From the NCBI GenBank assembly GCA_951812925.1, contig OX638372.1, forward strand, positions 4,650,001-4,714,000: a stretch of 64,000 nt of DNA, written 5' to 3'. A program made the translations under genes and the position numbers. Positions 1-10,690 of this stretch are shown here, piece by piece. Under the pieces are notes generated by a model that was given only the letters and a program-made list of their open reading frames with translations, searched no databases and had not been told where the DNA came from. Each line of letters begins with the position of its first letter. The stretch's first letter is position 1. This DNA comes from Calliopum simillimum. Lineage: Eukaryota > Arthropoda > Insecta > Diptera > Lauxaniidae.

Positions 1-1380
1 CAAACAAGCGCACACATAAATATACGCACACTTATTTTACACAGGTCATTCAGATGCGTCTTGCAGCTATAATGCATAGTGGGGATTGTTGGAACATAAA
101 TGTGAACTTTCTCATATTTCTTAGATGAGAAAGTATACAGGTCTTCTACTCCAAGTTAAACCTTTACCATTTCACATTGATCTTTTTCCAAATCAAACAA
201 ACCTGTAATTCTATTAAATGAAATGAAGCTTTTTCCAAATCACAAAAAACCTTTTTTCGATCAAATCAACAATTTTTCTATTCAAATTTACCTGTTTTCA
301 AGCCAATTTTCCGACCACTCCACATTTTGAAAGATGTTTTGAAGTCACTATATTCATCCATTTACCATGTTTCATTGCGATGGCTGCTGTAGTTACAGTA
401 ATAAACCCTTTTAAGTATTTTAGTTTTAAGTTTAACTTGATTTGCAAAAAATCAATATGATATTGAAAAGGATTAACTTGGAAAAAATATGATGACTCTG
501 CATTGAAATCTGCATTCTCTAGTAGAATCAATTTCCACAGTTTACGATCTCCACTTAGATTTAAAACAATTTCCTACAAAAAGTGGTTCTTACTAAAATT
601 TCAAAAAACATTTTTTTATTCCTTTCCTTTGAATCAAACACCCCAGTGTAAATTGAAGCACTGACATAAAGTCAATGAACAAGACAAAATGTTGCCGTTG
701 TCTCATGTTTGGGTCTACGCGGACGTCGCCATCGTCATTTCACACGAAATGAAGTGAACACAAAATAACAAATGACAATGTTGGTTACGGGGGGGTAGGG
801 GATGTGTGGCCGGCTTTGATAAGCTTAAAGTGCAAGCTTGCTTATGTGTGTTGTATCCATGTGTTTGCATCTTTGTGTGCGTACTAACTTGACACCGCCA
901 TATTGACACTCGTCACTGGCAACAGAAACTAATTTACCGGAATTCAATGAAATTGAGTGAAAATCGTTTTGTTGTCCTTTAGTGATTTAGTTGTCCTCGC
1001 ACTTATACATACATACATACACAATAAATGAGGCACTGTCCTCCCTGCTATACTATATGTGTGAGGTAATTTATTTATTTGTTGCTTTTGTTAAGGGTTT
1101 TTAAGATATAAAGGAGCTTAAATTCATTGAATGAATTCAAAACTGCCAACTAAAGAAGTGATTTGAAGATTCACGTGAAATTTGAACTTTGATGCACTAC
1201 AACTTCGTTATTATCTCGATCTCAAAAACTAGCCCACTATTACAAAGGTAATTTATTTGTCTTTTCAACAAATACTTAATTCGAGTAATCGGAGTAGACA
1301 TTCTCTCTATAGATCACTTGAAGTTTAGTCAAAACTCGAAAAAAATTCTGTTTTTGAAAGAGAAATTGAGAGCACAATAA
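1..1380. other. unassigned A+T-rich DNA
   Basis: No gene is supported here; short open frames are interrupted by stops and lack recognisable domains. A short ACAT microsatellite lies near 1007-1022 and a G-run near 789-800. Otherwise nothing structured was seen. Confidence 0.6.
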
Positions 1381-1387
1381 TCTGACT

Positions 1388-1985
1388 AACTTTTTTGACT
1401 AATTTAGGGATGCCAATTCTGAATCTGATATAGATTGCCACAAACTGTGTGTATTACCCCGTTTTATTTTGGAGTGAATTTGATATGCCCAAAGGTCAGT
1501 TAAAATCAAATTTCACATTCTTGATGCTGTAGAAAAAATTTGGGCATATTGAAATTTTTGCCTCTAACAACAATTTCCCTCGACTTCCCGTCATTGCCTT
1601 TTAATAAGCCCCTTTTGGAGAATTTGGCCATAGCATTCATGGTCTTTTTGAGGAAAATGTGCTCCATAGTTGCTTTCACTGAAGATGTCAATCATTTATG
1701 GTATACCGAATGTAAAAATGTGATTTAGGGAAAAAAATCAAGCATCACCACTATATTTCAATGAACAACAATTCAAATTTCTTACTTAATAAGATCTCAA
1801 TAACTTTCTTTGAGTAATTCAGGGTCGCTGATTTTGAATCTGACAACCGTTTTTTTCAGATGTGGGATCGCCGAAAATGGGCAGTCTTACGCTTTTTTGG
1901 AGTAAAATTGATCTGCCCGAAAGCCTGTTTAAACTATTCCCCACATTTTTGATGCTTGAGAAAAAGATGGGCACATTGAACCAAG
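1388..1985. repeat. pair of diverged direct repeats, period about 425 bp
   Basis: Two blocks, roughly 1388-1560 and 1803-1985, share the same order of motifs: TTGA(C/G)TAATT(T/C)AGGG, then TTGAATCTGA or its variant, then TTTTGGAGT, a TGATATGCCC/TGATCTGCCC block, then TTGATGCT followed by TGGGCA(T/C)ATTGAA. A third diverged copy of the AGGGTC...GAATCTG.CAACCG part lies at about 20589-20620. This looks like a dispersed repeat rather than coding sequence. Family unknown. Confidence 0.55.
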
Positions 1986-1989
1986 TAAT

Positions 1990-2442
1990 CTTTTTTTTTG
2001 TCAAATAAAAATATCACTTTGTATACGGTCCTGATAACTATCAAAGTTTATTCGAGAAAAATGTACTCCATAGAAAAATAGTAAGGATCGATATAAGGTT
2101 CTATATTTAAAGCTTTTCTTGCCTTCTCATAGTTTTGCATTTGGTACCTATTATCTTAAAATCGGTACACACTATATGTTTGATGACTTCAGTGACTCTT
2201 TTATTTTTTTATAGGGGATATATTTCTCGAATATACTCTGATAGTTTTCTGGACCGTTTACATTCTTTGGTCAAATTCTCAAAAAAAGGGTTTATAAAAA
2301 GCCAGAAAAATATAAAAGGTAGGGCTCAGGGGTAATTTCAGCAAAAAAAACTTCTTGATTCATTTCGCCCAACTTCTGATTTTTCATCAAGAATGAAAAA
2401 ATTGATCTTAATAGACTTTTGGTGTATCAATTTCACTCCAAA
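1990..2442. other. unassigned A+T-rich DNA
   Basis: No coding potential or recognisable element was seen between the direct repeats and the tRNA fossil. Confidence 0.5.
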
Positions 2443-2518
2443 ATTGGACTAGCACAATCGGTAGAGCATGAGACTCTTAATCTCAGTGTCATGGGCTCTT
2501 TCCCCACGTTGGGCGCCA
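2443..2518 (+). pseudogene. tRNA-Lys(CTT) fossil with encoded CCA
   Basis: The sequence follows eukaryotic tRNA-Lys(CTT) through most of its length. The D arm keeps TAGC....TCGGTAGAGCATG, the anticodon arm is intact as GAGACTCTTAATCTC (anticodon CTT), and the 3' acceptor ends GTTGGGCG. The 5' acceptor strand (2443-2449) no longer pairs with the 3' strand, and the T loop reads CTCTTTC in place of TTCGAGC, which destroys the internal promoter B box. CCA follows the discriminator base directly at 2516-2518. Nuclear eukaryotic tRNA genes do not normally encode CCA, so copying from a mature tRNA or origin from a tRNA-derived SINE is inferred. It cannot be a working tRNA gene as it stands. Confidence 0.8.
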
Positions 2519-5169
2519 CTCGTAGGCCCATGCCTAAATGGATTATAGGGACCATAATTTAGTGGCTGCCTCTTAAATAGATTCAACTCGAAGGACCAAA
2601 ACCTTTTAACTTTTCGAGAGGAGAATTTGAGGAAACTTTATTTCAACTAATTGAAGTTCTGTAGAGTCCGAAATTCGAATCTGGAAGCTGATTACTGATT
2701 AAGTTAAATTTTTTAAACAACAGATAATTTCAAGAATATATTTTTTAATGCAAAAACTGGAAATGATGTCTTGAGCAAATTTTTATCAATACTAGAGCAT
2801 TCGAAAAGTGGAAAATAATAAAAGAAAGGCTTTAATACTATGCAGCTGAAGAAAAAGCAAAAAATTTCAATTGCCGGACACAAAAATCTATACAAAGCAG
2901 TGCATGTTCTTCAACTAAATTATGAAAGTTACAAAAATACTAGGTAAATAATGCACAAAATTATGCAACATCATTACGCAATAAGCACAAAGTTAAAAAA
3001 AAAACCCAAAAATTCAATGCATATTTTTAGTAGGAAGTCAGCACAGTTGCGCAAACGAGTTGAAAAGGAAAAACTCAATTTGTGCCGCCAATAAAATTAG
3101 CATCCTGTCAAAAAGTTGAACACACAAGCTAATTATAATTGCAAATAATATTCACCCTTGAAAAATATGAAATAAAAGTAGCAAAAAAGACAAAATACGA
3201 ACACAACAACAAAAATGTTGGACAAAAGCAATCAGAGTAGAGAGAGGTGAGGAAAAAAGTTGAGCTACCGGAAATGAAATGACATGACAGTTCCTGCAGG
3301 TTCAACAGACAAATGAACAAAATAACAATGATGGTGATGTTACAATAAACATAACGAGGATACAAACAGAAGGACATGCAGGTGAACACAAAGTGCAGAA
3401 GAGTATGAGTAATAAGTATGATTATAAAATTCTAAAAAAACTGAAACCTGGCAGCCCTATGCATGCATTCATGAAAGTCTTTTTTAGCTTTTTAATACAC
3501 TTGGAAGAAAAATTAAATTGAAATATAAACTGAAACTGATCTCAATAAAATAAATTATTGTTAGAAAATTAAGTTTTTGAGTTTTGATAAGTACTTTTTA
3601 ACGATACGACCTCTGTATTTGTTGCATTTAAAACCACAGCATAATTTTAATCTCCTTGAAACGTCTCTTATTAAATTTGATTATTTTAAATCTTCACAAT
3701 TACAATCGCCACTTATAATTCTATCACACACTGTTATAAACTTGATTTACTTAATAAATGAATCGTACTGTACTGCAATCAAACCAAAGGTAGACTGTTT
3801 TATCATAACCGCCATATACCAACTGATATCAATAAATGAATTATTTGCGAAGGTTCTAGTACCAGCTAGATGGCATTCTTATAATTCATATTCACCAAAT
3901 TTTACCACACGAGTTTTTGTTGTAGACAGCGATGGTTTGATTTGTTTGCTACAAAATTTTACATTTTATAGTGCATAGTTTTAGGCATATTCATGAGAAG
4001 CTTTCATGCAGAAGAATTAGTTTTAATTCTCACAGTGTTCTCAATTGCCTTTATTCGTATTGTTGCATTTCGAAAAACAGTTGGGCGTTTGTCTGCGTTA
4101 TTGTGTTCATAAAGCTGCCAACTGACCAAAGCATATTCACTTCACTTTCAACACATCCAACCTCACATGGAGTAGCAACCCCCTTCTCTAACACCTCAAA
4201 GTAAGCTAGACGTCTCTTGGGTTTTTACTTTGTATTACACAAAATTGTTCATGTGTACGTTATGTTAATAAATAATAGAAAAAACATAAAATATTTGCCA
4301 GAAGAGTTAGCGAAAATGTTCAAGCATAGCGACAAACAATATCCAACCCTTATGTTGGGGGAGTTCCTCAAACTTAAGCTTGATAATTGAATGTTTTTCA
4401 TATCTTTGTATGTCCAGTCAGCCTGGCTGTCTGTCTGTATTTTTATATTCATGCTAATCAGTCAAAAATTTGATTCATCGTTTTCGCGAGTATTCGTTGG
4501 TTTTTTATGATGAACCCTGTTTTGAAGCATCGCTAATGAAAGTTAAGTTTGTAGATTGAGGGATTGTGTATCCGTACTATGGAGTAAATTGCAGGGAAAA
4601 ATAAATTTTTGGTTTTGACATTAGTTAAAATGGAATTTGAGGAAAATTATTGAGTAATTTGCATATTTGTGTTGGAAAAGATTATGAAATACATTAAAAA
4701 GGCTAAACACAATTAAACTATGAAAAATAATATAAATAAAAAAAACTTTAACCCAAGCATAAATCCAAGAAAGAAGGGTAACACAGGCCTGCAAGTTTTC
4801 ATCTTTTTTCCATTCTTGATGCTTTCGACTGATTATGGTGGCTTGTGACCTTCTATTTGGGAATCTGTAAGTTTTTTTAACTTCTTTTACAACTTTATAT
4901 TCGATTGTTTATTGGATTCTTACATTTTTAGTTTTCTTCCATAAATATCATTGCTATTTAAGTGAAAAACGCTAAGTCAGTTTTATCTAGTTTATTTGAT
5001 ATTTCTGATCCAAAATATTATAGTTCTTATACTACTAAGACCCACTGAGCCATATTCATGTTGAAAAGTATTGTTTTTCATCATGAAAAAAATGCAAAAC
5101 AATAACTTCCATACAAAAGTTCAAAAATTCATTTAGTTTCTTTTTTAAATATGTGTCACCAAACATAAA
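2519..5169. other. unassigned A+T-rich DNA
   Basis: The longest open frame here (3577-3978, 133 codons) has no recognisable domain, strongly A+T-driven composition and no neighbouring signals, so it is not called a gene. No other structure was found. Confidence 0.5.
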
Positions 5170-5912
5170 CTAATAAGGGTGTAACTTTTGGCCTGGCCAA
5201 AAAATAAATACCCTACACTGCAGTATTTTGAAGCTTTTGCATATAAAGTAGGTGCCACGCCCTCTTGTCCGAGTTCGTCTACCTTAAGCTTATTTATATT
5301 CTTTAGTATTTGAGTGAAATTTAGTTGGATTATCTCAAAAAACTCTTTCAGAATAGCATTTTGAAACTTTTGCTTATATGGGAGGTGCCACGCCCCATTG
5401 TCTGAATTCACCCAATGTTTGTTGAGATCTTTCATTTTTAAGTTTTAGTATCTGAGTGAAATTTGGTACGATTTTCTCAAAAAAGTTTTCAGTATAGCGT
5501 TTTGAAGCTTTTGCTTATATGGGAGGTGCCACGCCCTCTTGTCCAAATTCGCCTTGTTTTTTTTAGAACTTGCGCTTACAATTCGTAGTATTTGTGTGTA
5601 TTTTGATTGCATTTTCGTGAAAATTCTTCTATTCTATATTTGGCTCATTTTCAATCCCACAAGTTAACTTTGACGACGGAGGCTGTGCACCAAATTTCAT
5701 TTCATTATCTTGCTTAGTTTTCCCAAAAAATGTATTTCCACACACAGTCAGCCAGCCAGCCAGCCAGCCAGCCAGACAGAGGGACATGGCTATATCGACT
5801 CAGGAGGTGACGCTGATCAAGAATATATATACTTTTCTATATCTGCCACGCCTCTTTCTGTGCGTTATAAACGGAAGGACAAAGTGAATATACCCTGGGT
5901 GTAGGGTATAAA
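5170..5912 (-). mobile_element. INE-1/DINE-1-like non-autonomous element
   Basis: Read on the minus strand it starts TTTATACCCTACACCCAGGG, then carries TATATATTCTTGATCAGCG, a GAGTCGATATAGCCATGTCC block and a GGCT/GTCT-type microsatellite. That is the order and wording of the 5' part of Drosophila INE-1/DINE-1 elements (Helitron-associated, non-autonomous). Downstream are repeated blocks with GGTGCCACGCCC and a terminal TAACTTTTGGCCTGGCC segment ending in CCTTATTAG. A second copy with the same two ends lies at 33823-34395 on the plus strand, which fixes the boundaries. It encodes no protein. Assignment to the Helitron group is by resemblance; the family name in this species is unknown. Confidence 0.7.
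5748..5775. repeat. (CAGC)n tetranucleotide array
   Basis: About seven CAGC/CCAG units lie inside the INE-1-like element, at the place where Drosophila INE-1 elements carry their GTCY/GTCT-type microsatellite. Confidence 0.9.
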
Positions 5913-6174
5913 AACTGACTTACACCCGGACTCACAGTAATTTGTTGACCAACTAAGGACTGCGATAGATAAAATTGTACGATACATTTTATCCAATAAC
6001 TTGTTTTCAAATTACTCAACTTAAAAATTTGTTTCGCAGTTGGCTTTAAAAGTAAAGTATCAAAATTTTTGTTTTCAAATTTTGTTCCCTAGTCTCTAGT
6101 CCTTTTCTCTAGTCACTTAGAAACAAGCTAAAGTTTGAATGTTATTAATAAAAATTTTTCAAGACCACCCACGG

Positions 6175-6965
6175 CGAACTATCAATAGAATTGCTCGGAA
6201 TAGCAAAGTTAATGTGAAATTGGTATCAAGGTTCTGAAAAAATTTAAGGAAGACTTGGATATCCTTTAAGAGCCAGGTCCCAGAAAAAAAGTGTCCGTGA
6301 CCAAAACAAAAAGAAAAAAATCGTCACAGTTGAACATTTCAAGCAGAAAACTGGCACAGGAGGTGGATTGTTCCGAGTTCTTAGTTCTTAAGTTCCTGAC
6401 GGAAATGTTGCGAAGAATACAGAGGCATAATAGCGCGGCATGAAATTAAAAATTAATTTTTTTCAAAAATTCGAATGCTACGTGTACATCATTGACAACG
6501 AAACGTATGTTTTAGCTGATTTTTCACAGCTTCTTGGCCAATGTGGGGACTCGGAGGGGAATGTGGAAGAAAAGTTTAAGTCAAAAAACAGTCAAAATTT
6601 CCTCGTATATTCCTGATTTGGCAAGCAATCTGCAGTTTTGGCAAAAGGAGCAATTCTTTTGTAACCATTGGAACAATGAACTCCGAATTCTATATTAAGG
6701 AATGCTTGGAAAAAAGACTTAAGCCATTCCTACGAGAGCATGAGATTTCCACTTTCTTTTGGTCAGATCAAGCATACTGGGCTTTGGTCGAAAGGGAGAT
6801 ACAGGCAACAAAAAAAAAAGAAAAGATAATGCTAAAGATTTTCGAAAAATGTGGTGTTCAGCAGCTAGAAAGTGATCAAATAATGCCATAAAATCCTTGC
6901 CAGAAAAGTTAAAAATATTTGTAAAAAAAATAATATTAAAATTGTAGGTTCGTCATAAAAATGGT
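6175..6965 (+). pseudogene. decayed IS630-Tc1-mariner transposase
   Basis: Pieces in different frames line up in the order expected for a DDE transposase of the IS630-Tc1-mariner superfamily. An HTH-like SSRKLAQEVDCSEF lies near 6340-6380. IDNETYVLADFSQLLGQ (6490-6540) matches the DDETY motif holding the first catalytic Asp, with the second Asp changed to Asn. ECLEKRLKPFLREHE follows (about 6700-6745), then FWSDQA (second catalytic Asp) and YWALVEREI (about 6776-6800). The stretch that should lie between FWPD and EKYW, about 35-40 residues including the third acidic residue, is missing. Stops and frame changes show it is dead. The DDETY wording suggests a lineage outside classical Tc1 and mariner, but the subgroup cannot be set by eye. 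Confidence 0.65.
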
Positions 6966-7407
6966 AATAAAATGAGATCTTTTGAATTTTGTGTCGGACA
7001 GTTTTATCGATCGCTGGCCTTAGTTAACTAGCTATTTGTAGCTATTTGATACCTTTTGACTTCATACATTTTGTTTTTGCAAGGTTTTACTTTGCTCATT
7101 TATTTTGGTGTGGATTGAAAAGCTTAATGTTCTTCTAACTTTTTGATGGTATGTTTCTATCCAATTATAAACATACTTTTTTTTTCCTCTACTATATTTC
7201 TATACATTTTCTATGATTCAATGTTAAATTTCAATTGTGATATTTTTGATAAGTCCCCTTATTGTAAAATATTTCTGAGGATTTCAAAAGAATGTTTGGG
7301 ATCCGTTAATACCTTTAAATCAAAAGCTTGTAATGAACCTTTTTACAGATTTTCGGAATTTTCAATTTTGAATGTTTTAGCCATATTTAAAAAGCTTGCA
7401 GCTGGTA
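6966..7407. other. unassigned DNA
   Basis: Nothing recognisable. An open frame starting at 7143 runs across this stretch into the adjacent transposon end, which argues that it is chance. Confidence 0.5.
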
Positions 7408-8278
7408 GGGTAAGGGAGGGAAATATGGACTACGAGGGTAATATGGACCACACGGTTATTTCCCACTGCATATATAGGATTAACCGTCATTCATGTTCAA
7501 ACTTAACGCTAATACCTAAAGCTTATAATAGGGCGATTTTAGCTTTCGGTGAGGTCGCATGTTTCTGTAAAGTTGATTTTTCTAAAAAAAAGATCAGTGA
7601 TAATTTTTTTCTAGTGAGTATATTTCATTATTTCACTTTAAAGACATCGCGTAAATAAATGGTTAATTATATAAAGTCAGTGAATACCATTTATAATTTA
7701 TTAACACAAATAAGTTCATTAACCAAAAGAGTTTTTGATAAAAAAACCATTTATTTCACCAACACTGCTGTGGGTAATATGGACCACCAAAGAAAAAAGC
7801 CTCAAAAACAAATGTATTTATCTTCTTTTCAGATGGGGAATATAGTTGCAGTTTTTGTGACGAGTGTGATGGTCATTATATGTAATTCGTTAACAAAGGA
7901 AAAAAATGATAAAAAATGCATATAATGTAACACCCTTTACTCAGAAGATCGACGTGGCGAATTTTGGGTTGAATGTGTAATCTGACGTTCTTGGAGTCAT
8001 AAAAATGTGCCGAATGTGGAAGTGACACTTTTTAATGCAACTTCTGTACCAAATGAACTATATGGTCCATATTACACAATACTGTTTTTTATCTTCTTTA
8101 TTTTCAGTTTTTTAATTTTTTTTTCTTTATCCTGATGAGATATTTATCTAAAAGTGAATCAGAATAAAGGTAAATTGTTTCCTTTACCCGATGACATAAA
8201 ATTAACTGATTTGTTTTATGTATTTTGGGTTTTATTTAAAAAAGAAAGATGGGTGGTCCCTATTTCCCTCCATTACCC
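7408..8278 (+). mobile_element. pogo/Tigger-like DNA transposon remnant
   Basis: The 871 bp segment is bounded by TA (7406-7407 and 8279-8280) and inverted ends GGGTAA(G/T)GGAGGGAAATA. The related motif GGGTAATATGGACCA recurs internally at about 7436-7450 and 7772-7786, and in inverse at about 8061-8075. These could be subterminal transposase-binding repeats. TA target duplication plus a C-terminal PHD-like zinc finger in the plus strand fits pogo/Tigger-type elements (established feature of that group). No DDE core remains, so this is an internally deleted copy. The TIRs are read by eye and the family name is unknown. Confidence 0.6.
7914..8047 (+). pseudogene. broken PHD-like zinc-finger tail of transposase
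   Basis: Codons spell a C4HC3 zinc finger with correct spacing but three in-frame stops and a one-base loss. Cys at 7917 and 7926 form C-x2-C around a TAA stop. Next come LYSEDRRGEFWVEC and Cys 7974, with a TGA (7983) standing where the fourth Cys is expected. His is at 7998. After a frameshift come Cys 8006 and an AEC Cys at 8015, then C-x2-C at 8036/8045. The RGEFWVEC...WSH wording is typical of the tail found on pogo/Tigger (jerky-type) transposases. Read as a fossil; no function expected. Confidence 0.65.
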
Positions 8279-10357
8279 TACAGATTCACACCATTATATA
8301 GGGCATGTTCACTTAGAATATAATTTCAATAGTTGGTAGAAAAATAAACGTCAATAAATCTTCAATGTTGGTATTTCTGAAAAAATTGAGTTTCGAAAGG
8401 CATGGTAGACCAAAAGGGAAAAAATAAACTTCCTTTTCCGTTCGAGCCATCATTGAAACCAGATCAAAGTTTCTTACATACAATTTTTGCTAAAGTTTAA
8501 ATTTTACAAGTTTTTCATATGACAAAAAGTCATGTCAATCTTTTTAAAAAAAATTATCATCAAACTTTGTAATCAGCCTGAGTTATAAGGAAAAAAAAAA
8601 AACATCAAAAAACCATACTCGGAACTGGAAAAGTTAAAATCAAGAAATATTCAAGATTTTTGAGCTGACCTATGTACAGGCACACATCATCATTATAATT
8701 ATCGTCATGGTTTCTCTTCATCGAAGTAATGTTAGATCATTGCGTAGCAACTAACGATCCACGCTAATGATCATCACATATGTATGTACGGTAGTTGATC
8801 GACGTGCTTTCTATCAACACATGGTCGTGACCAGTGGAAAATTTGGCGTTGAAGATCGACAAAATAAATAAATAGATTAAAATAGAATAAAAAGATTCCT
8901 AAAAGGAACAATTAAAATCGGAAAATAAGAAAAAAAAAAAACATTGATTATCCTAATAATAAGAAAACCATATGTATAACAATCTTAGGTTTACATATAT
9001 TGCACAGTTAATTTTTATATTTTTTTGTTGTTATAAAATGAGACTAACTTAATCTAAATATAACTAAAATCGCGCTTCTTTTACTATTGTAGTTTAAAAA
9101 TTACACGATTGTGAATAATAAAGTAATAAAATTTAAGTTAAATTTTATAAAAATTGAGAAAAAAAAGTAATGGTATAGTGACGTTTAAAAAAAAATTTAG
9201 ATTTGCAAATTTTGTGTTTAGTAAAAAAAGAAATAATAGTAAAAAAAAAAACAGAAACAAAGAAAAAATTCCACATATTGTCCATATAGTTTAATTAAAA
9301 GCTCCGCGAAATACGTAGAAAAAAATATAAAAACAATAGTAAAAGGTTTGGCTTGAAAATTTGATATACCAAAAGTAAATAGTTTTAAAGGTGCTCAGAA
9401 AATGTTGGTTTACTATTTGATTAATAACATAATAAAAGACAAACATAAAGAAAAATAAATAAAAAATATATAGATTAATTGAAAAGAAAAATAATGAAAA
9501 ATATAAACATGCATGTATATAACTTAAAATTATTTACAGTGTAATTTGGTATAACCGAATTTTCTTCTTTAAAGAAAAGCTTTTTGCTAATGTTTACGAT
9601 CAAAACCGAAAAGAGAGGCACTTAAATTATTTCACAGCATACGACCAATACAACAGACATCAGCTAACATCGAAGGCCTTTAATCTAAGCTACCAGTGGT
9701 TGTTGTGGTAAGTTCTTGTACTTTCTCTCTTTTTCATTTGGTAATCTTTTATTTAACACATATACATTGATATTTGCTCAAATTTACGTACAAAATTCAC
9801 GTTTGTGATGTTAACATTATGTTAATCGAATGTTAACAGAACGTACATAAATATTTGTTATTGCGCGGTCGTGGAATTTTTTTTATGCAATAGTTTTGCT
9901 CTCTCGTTGTCCATACTTTGCTATGGTGAATTTCTTTAGAGCTTTGAATGTCTGTCTTGTACATAAATTCTAAGTGATTGGCAAAGACATATTTGAAACT
10001 GCAACTTTTGCAAATTTATTTTTGTTGGGATTAAAATGTTAAAATAATTTTCTTTTTGCAATTAAATCATTTAAGAATTTTCCGTAAAATATGTTAAGTA
10101 AAAATTTGAATTTTTTTACCTCCCCAATCAAATTTATGGCTTATGTTAAGATAATTGGTAATTATATTTTTGTTAAGATACTGTTTCTAATTTTGTGATT
10201 TTTCTATTCATATTCATTATGTAAGATATTTAGAATTCATTGTAAGATATTTAATAATTTAATATGAATTTTCAATATAAAGCAAGTTTTTGTTAAAACA
10301 TGAATCCTTAAATTTTCTGATGTTTTCCTTGAGGTAATGGTGTTAGGGTAATTTCGT
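8279..10357. other. very A+T-rich unassigned DNA
   Basis: 8870-9540 is extremely A+T-rich and lacks any sustained frame. 9560-9711 is more balanced and ends in GTG|GTAAGTTC, a good match to a splice donor, so a small non-coding exon is conceivable but unproven. Nothing else was recognised. Confidence 0.5.
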
Positions 10358-10690
10358 TTGGGATCTTGGAGTAAATTTCAGGCAGACACAAGATCATGGT
10401 GGGGTGGGTATAACGCGAGAGTTCACAGAAAACCTAGTGGCTCAATTGTTGGTGTGTGTAACCATTTAGTAAACGAATTTGGTAGTTTTCATGGTACAGG
10501 CTTAATCGGCTTTTTTCGTAAAAATAATATTTTTGAGGTGAAAGTTCAAATTAGTTTAAGAGACTCTTCAATAAAAATATTGTGTATGGGTTCTGGTGGG
10601 ATTCGGTCACGAACCTCCCCACACTGTCAGCTAGCGGCTTAGACGGGTCCCGCACCGACCTAATTTCCCCACAGGCCTACACCCATCCTT
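10358..10690. other. GC-richer patch of unknown origin
   Basis: A clear compositional break: roughly 330 bp with G+C-rich stretches (GGTGGGGTGGG, CTAGCGGCTTAGACGGG, CCCGCACCGACC) inside A+T-rich surroundings. A 94-codon plus-strand frame (10358-10642) crosses it, but it has no domain I recognise and starts without context. It could be a fragment of a repeat, a conserved non-coding element or an exon. Confidence 0.4.

Noticed and set aside
3577..3978. 133-codon plus-strand frame
   Set aside because: No domain, A+T-driven residues, no start context or neighbouring gene structure.
7143..7658. 171-codon plus-strand frame
   Set aside because: It runs from unique DNA across the TA-bounded end of the pogo-like element, so it is a chance frame; the only transposase trace lies downstream.
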